From Bacteroidales bacterium (GTDB lineage Bacteria > Bacteroidota > Bacteroidia > Bacteroidales > ML635J-15), in assembly GCA_028701945.1 (NCBI GenBank), contig JAQVPT010000107.1:1-10362 (forward strand): a DNA stretch of 10,362 nt, written 5' to 3'. Both the position numbers and the translations under genes were made by a program. Each line of letters opens with the position of its first letter. Within the stretch, counting starts at the first letter, position 1. Shown piece by piece: positions 1-4,825 of the stretch. The notes under the pieces are model-generated. The model ran no database searches and was not told the DNA's origin. It saw nothing but the letters and a program-made list of their open reading frames with translations.

Positions 1-1020
1 AAACCATTCAGAACCTTTTAAAAGTATCACTGGAACCGAAGCAAAAGTTTCTACGTTATTAACGTTAGAAGGTTTCCCAAGATAACCAGACTCAGCAGGG
101 AAAGGTGGTTTTACGGTAGGTTCACCTCTATGGCCTTCCATTGAATGTAATAATGCAGTTTCTTCACCGCAAACAAAAGCACCAGCACCATATCTTAACT
201 CGATATCGAAATTAAATCCGGTACCCATAATATCTTTTCCAAGTAATCCGTAATCCAAAGCTTGCTTGATAGCTACTTTTAAACGGTGTATTGCAAGAGG
301 ATATTCAGCTCTAATGTAAATAAGTCCTTTATCTGCACCCATTGTATAGCCACAAATTGCCATAGCTTCGAGCACTGTATGAGGGTCGCCTTCAAGAACT
401 GACCTGTCCATAAATGCACCAGGGTCGCCTTCGTCAGCGTTACAAACAACATATTTTTGGTCTGCAGCATTTTTTGAAGCAATTTCCCATTTTAAACCTG
501 TGGGAAAACCACCTCCACCACGACCACGAAGACCAGATTTTTTTATCTCGTCTATAACTTGTTGTGGAGTCATTTCCATAAGTGCTTTACCTAAAGCCTG
601 ATACGCATCACGAGCAATTGATTCTTCAATATTTTCAGGATCAAGAAAACCGCAATTACGTAATGCTATACGCATTTGTTTTTGATAAAACCCCATGTGT
701 TTTGAGTCACTAACACTTTCTTTATTTGTAGGATCTACATACAACAATCTGTGTACCTTACGTCCTTTAATAACGTGCTCCTCAATAATTTCTTTTGCAT
801 CTTCAGGTTTAACCTGCGTATAGAAAGTGTTATCTGGGATAATTTTCACAATAGGACCTTGTTCGCAAAATCCGAAACATCCCGTAATAACAACTTTAGC
901 TTCTTCCTCTAATCCGTGTGACTCTAACTCAGCATTGAGCTGTTCTACGATTTTATCGCTCGCAGACGCTTTACAACCTGTCCCTCCACAAACTAAGAGA
1001 TGCATTTTATACTTATTCAT
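1..1020 (-). CDS. hydB: NuoF-like flavin subunit of bifurcating [FeFe] hydrogenase (HydB/HndC), 3' end cut by window
   Basis: This subunit binds NAD(H) and FMN and passes electrons between NADH, ferredoxin and the hydrogenase catalytic subunit in the cytoplasm. The visible 340 residues start at ATG 1018-1020, and the frame is open to base 1. Residues 1-90 form a thioredoxin-fold [2Fe-2S] domain with all four ligands: Cys11 and Cys16 (VCGGTGC), Cys48 and Cys52 (TGCFGFC). The NuoF core follows, with the FMN/NADH motifs GLRGRGGGGFPTGLKW (163-178), NADEGDPGAFMDR (194-206) and YGAGAFVCGEETAL (277-290), and NNVET (320-324). The NuoF [4Fe-4S] site and the C-terminal 2[4Fe-4S] domain typical of HydB/HndC would lie outside the window. 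The N-terminal ferredoxin domain separates it from plain complex I NuoF. An AGGAGGT ribosome site supports the start. The gene lies 15 bp after the HndB-like gene and is surely cotranscribed. The family is certain; the hydrogenase assignment rests on the N-terminal domain and neighbours, and a formate dehydrogenase complex is a weaker alternative. Confidence 0.9.
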   Translation of the reverse strand, partial: MNKYKMHLLVCGGTGCKASASDKIVEQLNAELESHGLEEEAKVVITGCFGFCEQGPIVKIIPDNTFYTQVKPEDAKEIIEEHVIKGRKVHRLLYVDPTNKESVSDSKHMGFYQKQMRIALRNCGFLDPENIEESIARDAYQALGKALMEMTPQQVIDEIKKSGLRGRGGGGFPTGLKWEIASKNAADQKYVVCNADEGDPGAFMDRSVLEGDPHTVLEAMAICGYTMGADKGLIYIRAEYPLAIHRLKVAIKQALDYGLLGKDIMGTGFNFDIELRYGAGAFVCGEETALLHSMEGHRGEPTVKPPFPAESGYLGKPSNVNNVETFASVPVILLKGSEWF

Positions 1021-1026
1021 AAATAT

Positions 1027-1033
1027 ACCTCCT
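1027..1033 (-). promoter_or_regulatory. Strong Shine-Dalgarno site of hydB
   Basis: The minus strand reads AGGAGGT, six bases before the ATG at 1020. It lies inside the 15-bp gap after the upstream stop codon. Such a perfect site is unusual for Bacteroidota and fixes the hydB start. Confidence 0.8.
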
Positions 1034-1035
1034 TA

Positions 1036-1431
1036 TTATTTATCAATAGTGTTATAATTAGTAGGTATTATACCTTCTATTAATTCACCATTTTTAATAT
1101 ATTTTTCAATTATCTCATCAGCTTTGGCAATAGTAACATAGCCAAATACAACAGGATCTTCACCTGGACGTGTGATTTCAATAGTCGGTTCAGCATAACA
1201 GTAGCCCATATCGCCTACTTGAATTACCAAAGCGTCTATGTTTCTTTTTTCAAACTCCTCCGTAAAGTAGTTCATAATTTCTTTGGCTCCCGAGGCTATA
1301 CCACTAGTAGCCATACCAACTTTAACCTGAATTATTGCATCAGGCGAATCGCTTTTTACACGAAGCTGGATCTTGTTTTGCAACTCGTCTTTCATTTTAC
1401 GCAAGTCTGCAAGATTTTTAATTTTATTCAT
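1036..1431 (-). CDS. HndB-like thioredoxin-fold ferredoxin-like protein with depleted cluster cysteines
   Basis: This 131-residue protein belongs to the small (2Fe-2S) ferredoxin-domain proteins encoded next to HydB/HndC in bifurcating hydrogenase operons. In that family the protein is a C-terminal NuoE-like thioredoxin fold that sits beside the flavin subunit. The N-terminal helix (NLADLRKMKDELQNKI, 6-21) and the core blocks GMATSGIASGAKEIM (39-53) and GDMGYCYAEP (73-82) mark the family. The only cysteine is Cys78. Positions that carry cysteine in cluster-binding relatives are Ser43 and Asp74, so a normal [2Fe-2S] cluster is unlikely and the role may be structural. From memory, this cysteine-poor form also occurs in other Bacteroidota. 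The ATG at 1429-1431 follows a GGGAGGT ribosome site. The gene is first in its transcription unit, directly behind a Bacteroidota-type promoter, and is followed by hydB. Confidence 0.82.
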   Translation of the reverse strand: MNKIKNLADLRKMKDELQNKIQLRVKSDSPDAIIQVKVGMATSGIASGAKEIMNYFTEEFEKRNIDALVIQVGDMGYCYAEPTIEITRPGEDPVVFGYVTIAKADEIIEKYIKNGELIEGIIPTNYNTIDK

Positions 1432-1437
1432 CGTTTT

Positions 1438-1444
1438 ACCTCCC
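1438..1444 (-). promoter_or_regulatory. Shine-Dalgarno site of the HndB-like gene
   Basis: The minus strand reads GGGAGGT, six bases before the ATG at 1431. Together with the hydB site it shows that this unit uses strong ribosome sites, unlike most other genes in the window. Confidence 0.75.
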
Positions 1445-1473
1445 GGTTTTATTTATAATTTTATTTTACTTTA

Positions 1474-1505
1474 CAAAAATATTAAATGTTATTACACAAA
1501 ACAAA
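1474..1505 (-). promoter_or_regulatory. Bacteroidota-type promoter of the HndB-like/hydB unit
   Basis: On the minus strand a TTTG (-33 box, 1505-1502) is followed after 20 bases by TATTTTTG (-7 box, 1481-1474). This fits the known primary sigma consensus of Bacteroidota, TTTG-N19-TAnnTTTG, within its usual spacing. The inferred start of transcription is near 1467, giving a leader of about 35 bases with the ribosome site. The paired operator at 1511-1545 lies directly upstream of the -33 box. Confidence 0.6.
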
Positions 1506-1510
1506 TGGTT

Positions 1511-1545
1511 TTGTTATTCCTTTAACAATGTTACTATCGTAACAG
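1511..1545. promoter_or_regulatory. Paired TGTTA-N6-TAACA operator, Rex-like or Crp/Fnr-like, hydrogenase unit
   Basis: Two dyads sit in tandem. The first is TTGTTATTCCTTTAACAA (1511-1528) and the second is ATGTTACTATCGTAACAG (1528-1545). Each contains TGTTA-N6-TAACA, and their centres are 17 bp apart. The first differs by one base from the Rex consensus TTGTTAA-N4-TTAACAA. Rex senses NADH/NAD+ and controls hydrogenase operons in other bacteria. The 5-6-5 dyad spacing also suits Crp/Fnr-family regulators, so the protein is not settled. The same arrangement occurs at 4341-4375. Confidence 0.6.
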
Positions 1546-1711
1546 CCTATTTAAACATAGTCTAAATAACTTTTGCATTAAAACTTCACTATACTACTGA
1601 TTATGAATGACTTATAATAAGCATGGAATTTATCAATCTAAATAAACAAAAACAATTCTGTTAAATAACATTTATATTTTGAATAAATAAATAAATACTC
1701 TTAGATATTTC

Positions 1712-1747
1712 TGACTAAAGTCATGTATTTTACATGATAAAAATCAT
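1712..1747. repeat. Cluster of three overlapping inverted repeats
   Basis: TGACT-AA-AGTCA (1712-1723), TCATGTA-TTT-TACATGA (1721-1737) and ATGAT-AAAA-ATCAT (1734-1747) are each perfect and share their edges. No run of T follows on either strand, so they do not look like a terminator. A binding site or an AT-rich chance cluster are both possible. Confidence 0.4.
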
Positions 1748-1875
1748 ACATGGGTTTAAGAAATTCTCAAAAATGTTTTAAACAAAAAAAAATGAGAGTA
1801 AAAAATGAGAAAATTATCAATAAATTAAGCGAAATTTGGTTCATTATTAGATTATACAAATTAAAAATAGGTCGC

Positions 1876-1902
1876 AAAAACATAATGACTTTCTTCGTCA
1901 TT
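1876..1902 (-). terminator. Candidate terminator of the five-gene cassette
   Basis: On the minus strand AATGAC and GTCATT (1902-1884) form a 6-bp stem around a 7-base loop. TTTTT (1880-1876) follows three bases later. It lies 34 bases after the stop codon of the GHKL ATPase gene, where a terminator is expected. The stem is short and AT-rich, so the call is tentative. Confidence 0.38.
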
Positions 1903-1935
1903 CTCCAGCATTTTTTTCAAGCAGTAAAAAAACAA

Positions 1936-2466
1936 TTAAGTAATGTTTTGACTAATAAACTCTTCCAAACTTTTAATAACCGAAGCACTATTTATTTCAA
2001 AACCTTCAAAAACCTCCTTCACACCAGTAGAGTCAATAGAAAACTCAAGATTATCACTCTTATAATCAAAAACAAAATTGATTTGCTGATATTGACAAAT
2101 AAAAGATGTTACACAAGCAGGAATATTACCAAGAGGTTGTCGGTCGATATGATCTTTTTTTAATACGGCTTTAACAATAGTTCCCTCTCCAAGGGATGAA
2201 TCCATAAAGAACTCCCCGCCAGTTTGACCAGCATGAAACTTAAGTAAAGCCAATCCCATACCAGTTTTTCTTTCCTTACGGCTTGAGAAAAAGCTTTTAT
2301 TTATAGCTTCTAAAGTTTCTTTATCCATACCACAACCATTATCAGAAATTGAGATACTAATAATATTATCAACATCCGAATCTACAAGTCCGATTTTTAT
2401 AAGATTAGCACCTGCTCTTATTGAATTATGAACAATATCAGTAACATGCATATCAAGTGTTTTCAT
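1936..2466 (-). CDS. GHKL (HATPase_c) ATP-binding protein of hydrogenase-associated cassette
   Basis: This 176-residue protein has a stand-alone histidine-kinase/MutL-type ATP-binding fold. The N-box DIVHNSIRAGA (10-20) has Asn14, with Asp10 in place of the usual Glu, and is closest to the MutL-like version. The G1 box is SDNGCGMD (41-48), the G2 box is KTGMGLALLK (67-76), and LGEGT (92-96) forms the last ATP-lid motif. There is no histidine-phosphotransfer or sensor domain, so it is not a classical sensor kinase. Residues from about 105 to 176 form an extra C-terminal segment that I do not recognise. The ATG at 2464-2466 overlaps the PHP gene stop (ATGA), so the two are translationally coupled. 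Such ATPases are often annotated next to HndB/HydB genes. ATP binding is well supported; the substrate is unknown. Confidence 0.82.
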   Translation of the reverse strand: MKTLDMHVTDIVHNSIRAGANLIKIGLVDSDVDNIISISISDNGCGMDKETLEAINKSFFSSRKERKTGMGLALLKFHAGQTGGEFFMDSSLGEGTIVKAVLKKDHIDRQPLGNIPACVTSFICQYQQINFVFDYKSDNLEFSIDSTGVKEVFEGFEINSASVIKSLEEFISQNIT

Positions 2467-3197
2467 AATTCAGGAAAATTTAAGATTGAATATTTAAGAG
2501 CATTTTTTATTTCTTCAAAGCCCAATTGTTCAATTTGCAAGCAATTAAATGATTTGCCGATATCATTGATAAAATGTGCATCAGAGTTTGTGATATAAGT
2601 ATAATCTTTAAACCATGGGAATTTTTCCAAAAAATTGGTTTTCTGAGCAAAAGAGCTAAGCTCCATTACTTGAAAATTAAGATTATCAGGAACAATCCCC
2701 AATTGAGAGCTAAGGCTATTTCTAGCTCGATCAACATGTGCAGGAATAAAAATACCGTTCATCTGTGCAACAACATCTGCTAATTCGTTTATACTTAAAT
2801 CTAAAGAATTAATTAATAGGTGCTCAACTTCTCCGATAATATTTTCATCTTCATCAACAATAAACTGATCACCAAATTTATCAGGAGAATTTGGAAAAAA
2901 AGTTTGTTTGGAGTCTAAAAAAATCTGAAATTCACTAAGGGATTTTACATCTGGCATAAAGCAAATAGAGTGTACCTCTTCACGAGTATTAACCTCCACT
3001 CCCATCATAACATAGACACCATTTTTTTTACCAATATTATGAGTTACTGCTGCATTTAGTGTCGAATTGTGGTCTGTAATTCCAATTATAGTAATATTTT
3101 TCTCAACAGCCTTCCTTATGATTTCTGAAGGACTCATTGACAAATCTCCACAGGGTGATAAAACAGTGTGTATATGCAGATCAGCTTTACAATTCAC
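2463..3197 (-). CDS. PHP-domain metal-dependent phosphoesterase
   Basis: This 244-residue protein is of the PHP family (polymerase and histidinol phosphatase), whose members hydrolyse phosphoester bonds with a cluster of two or three metals. The metal-binding signature is complete: DLHIH (6-10), TDHN (41-44), Glu68 in GVEVN, His76, His154 in PAHVDR, and Asp206/His208 in NSDAH. It is cytoplasmic, with no signal peptide or membrane segment. I read the start as GTG at 3195-3197, because the next in-frame Met lies after the essential DLHIH motif. This start overlaps the end of the preceding DRTGG gene by 11 bases. It is the only clear hydrolase of the cassette and could oppose a kinase activity of the two ATPases, or cleave a small signal molecule. 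Both ideas are inference from gene order. Confidence 0.88.
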   Translation of the reverse strand: MNCKADLHIHTVLSPCGDLSMSPSEIIRKAVEKNITIIGITDHNSTLNAAVTHNIGKKNGVYVMMGVEVNTREEVHSICFMPDVKSLSEFQIFLDSKQTFFPNSPDKFGDQFIVDEDENIIGEVEHLLINSLDLSINELADVVAQMNGIFIPAHVDRARNSLSSQLGIVPDNLNFQVMELSSFAQKTNFLEKFPWFKDYTYITNSDAHFINDIGKSFNCLQIEQLGFEEIKNALKYSILNFPEL

Positions 3198-3525
3198 AAT
3201 TAATTAGGTTATACAGTTTAGCACAAAATTCATAACATGCTAAATTAGTAACCAGCACCGCAACATTCTCTAACTTAGCATGAGCAAGCATATCCTCATC
3301 AGGTTTACCATTATTAATCAAAACAACTGCTGGTATATCTTTAAGCGATGCAATTGCAGCAACATTTTTATGAGTTTGCATAGTAATCCAGAGTTCTTCA
3401 GCCTGAGCATTACCCATCACATCACTTAATAAATCGGAGGCATAAGCACTTGTAATATCTGCATCTTCGTTAGCAGCATTAAGTACAACTATATCAAGAT
3501 TTTTAATTATTTCAGACAATTTCAT
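3187..3525 (-). CDS. Small DRTGG-domain protein (second of cassette)
   Basis: This 112-residue, single-domain cytoplasmic protein resembles the DRTGG domain, a fold otherwise found in phosphotransacetylase N-termini and CBS-domain proteins. Recognisable blocks are YASDLLSDVMGNA (28-40), the strand-loop ASLKDIPAVVLINNGKPDEDM (59-79), and a C-terminal VTNLACYEFCAKLYNLI (92-108). It aligns by eye with the first gene of the cassette (ASDLMSDVLR) and is probably a diverged paralogue. It has three cysteines (97, 101, 110), two of them spaced C-x3-C. The ATG at 3523-3525 has no Shine-Dalgarno sequence and lies 11 bp after the RsbW-like gene. The domain call is good; its ligand and role are unknown. 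Confidence 0.78.
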   Translation of the reverse strand: MKLSEIIKNLDIVVLNAANEDADITSAYASDLLSDVMGNAQAEELWITMQTHKNVAAIASLKDIPAVVLINNGKPDEDMLAHAKLENVAVLVTNLACYEFCAKLYNLINCEL

Positions 3526-3536
3526 AATATATATAT

Positions 3537-3947
3537 TTACAAATAAATAATTATATGAGCATTTGTACCCAATCCTTTAATACTTTCGATTTCAAACACA
3601 TCAGCATTTCTCTTTATGTTTGGCAATCCCATTCCAGCACCAAACCCCATTTCTCTAACTGAATTTGAAGCAGTAGAATATCCTTCACGCATAGCTTCTT
3701 TAACATCCTCTATACCAGGACCAAAATCTTTCACAAACATTTGAACTTGATGATCTTCAATTAACACTCTTATAGTGCCGTGGTCTGCATGAGCAACAAC
3801 ATTTATTTCAGCTTCAAACAATGCGACAACTATTCGTTTTATTTTAGCAGGGTCAACATCACGTTGCTTTAGTGCTCTTTTAATAGTACTCGAAGCATTA
3901 CCAGCAACTGAAAAATTCGCACCTTCTATCTCAAATAAAAATTCCAT
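3537..3947 (-). CDS. RsbW/RsbT-like serine-kinase-type ATPase (anti-sigma regulatory factor family)
   Basis: This 136-residue protein is a compact HATPase_c domain of the anti-sigma factor/RsbT class. The N-box is FEAEINVVAHA (44-54), with Glu45 and Asn49 as in the E-A-x-x-N pattern of SpoIIAB/RsbW. The G1 box is KDFGPGI (73-79) and the ATP lid is GFGAGMGLPNIKR (101-113). The length is normal for the family, where members phosphorylate STAS-domain partners or hold sigma factors. No STAS protein or sigma factor is encoded in the window, so the partner may be one of the adjacent DRTGG proteins (inference). The ATG at 3945-3947 lies 6 bp after the preceding stop, and 11 bp separate its stop from the next start. 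Confidence 0.85.
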   Translation of the reverse strand: MEFLFEIEGANFSVAGNASSTIKRALKQRDVDPAKIKRIVVALFEAEINVVAHADHGTIRVLIEDHQVQMFVKDFGPGIEDVKEAMREGYSTASNSVREMGFGAGMGLPNIKRNADVFEIESIKGLGTNAHIIIYL

Positions 3948-3953
3948 AACATA

Positions 3954-4304
3954 TCAATAAAGAGGTTTAATACCATAGGAGTACAACTCTCCACAGACTC
4001 TGTAAACACTGTAATTAGTTTCTAACAAACAGATATCACATTCTTTAGCAATTTTAAACATCTGGTCATCACATTTTTTGCCTCTACAGATAATAATAAG
4101 CTTTATTTCAGCCATCTCGGCAGTACGAATAGTTTGCACATTACACAAACCAGTTACCAGCATTGTTTTTTCGTAAGTAAGCCTCAAAACATCACTCATA
4201 AGATCAGATGCAAAAGCAAACTCAAAATCATCAGTTCTTAAACTACATACGTCGCCACAAACTGGTCGTGCTTCAATTCGTTTAATTATTTCATTCATCA
4301 ACAT
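3954..4304 (-). CDS. Cysteine-rich DRTGG-domain protein, first gene of cassette
   Basis: This 116-residue protein is of the same small DRTGG-like type as the gene at 3187-3525. Blocks are ASDLMSDVLR (32-41), VTGLCNVQTIRTAEMAEIK (50-68), and a terminal VYRVCGELYSYGI (100-112). It holds eight cysteines (16, 20, 54, 73, 78, 89, 92, 104), including C-x3-C, C-x4-C and C-x2-C pairs, which is very many for its size. That raises the possibility of a metal or Fe-S site or a thiol switch. It opens the cassette behind its own promoter and paired operator. I take ATG 4302-4304; ATG 4296-4298, which would drop two residues, is an equally possible start, with a weak AGGA upstream of either. The function is unknown. 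The link to hydrogenase rests on gene order. Confidence 0.78.
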   Translation of the reverse strand: MLMNEIIKRIEARPVCGDVCSLRTDDFEFAFASDLMSDVLRLTYEKTMLVTGLCNVQTIRTAEMAEIKLIIICRGKKCDDQMFKIAKECDICLLETNYSVYRVCGELYSYGIKPLY

Positions 4305-4324
4305 AACATCCTATTTATTTTTTG

Positions 4325-4357
4325 CAAAGGTAATAAGTTTTTGTTATTATATTAACA
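4325..4357 (-). promoter_or_regulatory. Promoter of the five-gene cassette
   Basis: The minus strand has TACCTTTG (4332-4325), an exact Bacteroidota -7 element. The -33 position holds only TGTT (4357-4354) after a 21-base spacer, and this lies inside the first operator dyad. A bound regulator would therefore cover the -33 region. The inferred transcription start is near 4318, giving a very short leader. Confidence 0.5.
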
Positions 4358-4375
4358 TTGTTATTTATTTAACAC
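4341..4375. promoter_or_regulatory. Paired TGTTA-N6-TAACA operator, cassette promoter
   Basis: TTGTTATTATATTAACAT (4341-4358) and TTGTTATTTATTTAACAC (4358-4375) are two dyads that share one base. Their centres are 17 bp apart, exactly as in the pair at 1511-1545. Each has TGTTA-N6-TAACA with an AT-rich spacer. The first lies across the expected -33 region. A Rex-type or Crp/Fnr-type protein would suit the shape. Confidence 0.6.
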
Positions 4376-4380
4376 CATGT

Positions 4381-4776
4381 TTGAAAACATCATATTAAAT
4401 AATGCTGTAAATGTAGTACAATTTTCAAGCATTCACCAAAAACAAACCAAAATACAAACTGTAATTAGGGGAATCTATATGCAAAAAATGTGAATTAGGG
4501 TTAAAATACCATTGTCATAATCCCAATTTATGTAATTAACAAATGTTCAACCAATAAACGGTCAAGCATATTGGCTTAGCCAATTTAAAGGTTCAGGCAT
4601 CAATATCAGCTCCGTTCAGAGTAAAATCAGCAATCAGTATACTTTCTCAAACCGAGAACAGTTGACAAAAATCCGTTTTTGCGTTCCCCACACTCCGCTA
4701 GCTTGAATTTGCAATTCTAACAATTACTACTTCCATAATTTTTCCCTAAAACCATTTTAATCAACCAACATTTTAT
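4381..4776. other. Non-coding divergent region left of the amylase gene
   Basis: No gene is visible on either strand. The stretch contains AATTAGGG twice, 30 bp apart (4463-4470 and 4493-4500), and a perfect small hairpin ATTGGC-TTA-GCCAAT (4570-4584). It also contains the module TCAAACCGAGAA (4647-4658) and a decayed REP-like hairpin (4695-4721). Both of the last two recur, in the same order, beyond the other end of the amylase gene. Confidence 0.55.
4695..4721. repeat. Degenerate REP-like hairpin, left copy
   Basis: The arms GCTTGAATT (4701-4709) and AATTCTAAC (4713-4721) flank a TGC loop and pair at seven of nine positions. With the leader CCGCTA it aligns base for base with the intact copy at 6733-6759, sharing GCTAGCT and ATTTGCAAT. 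Confidence 0.5.
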
Positions 4777-4784
4777 TATCTTTG
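4777..4784 (+). promoter_or_regulatory. -7 element of the amylase gene
   Basis: TATCTTTG matches the Bacteroidota TAnnTTTG element 41 bases before the ATG. No TTTG is found at the -33 spacing, so this is a half-supported promoter. Confidence 0.4.
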
Positions 4785-4825
4785 AGCTAAATAATTTCAG
4801 ATTCGATTAAAGTAACTTGTCAAAA

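Larger units (their letters stand above)
1546..1935. other. Non-coding spacer between the two hydrogenase-locus units
   Basis: This very AT-rich stretch shows no convincing gene on either strand. In particular it has no trace of a NuoE-like (HydC) reading frame. It holds the candidate terminator at 1876-1902, a cluster of three overlapping dyads at 1712-1747, and an isolated TGTTAAATAACA (1659-1670) whose half-sites have a 2-bp rather than a 6-bp spacer. Confidence 0.6.

Noticed and set aside
279..482. Short minus-strand frame within hydB
   Set aside because: It is in a different frame inside the well-supported NuoF-like coding sequence.
1659..1670. TGTTAAATAACA as a fifth operator copy
   Set aside because: The half-sites are separated by 2 bp rather than 6 bp, it is unpaired and it is far from the promoter.
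1750..2163. Plus-strand frame of 137 codons running from the spacer into the GHKL ATPase gene
   Set aside because: Lys/Asn/Ile-rich translation with no domain, antisense to a gene with clear motifs, and no promoter or ribosome site.
4817..4825. TTG start nine bases upstream of the amylase ATG
   Set aside because: It adds only Met-Ser-Lys and has no ribosome site; ATG 4826 followed by the barrel's first strand is more natural.
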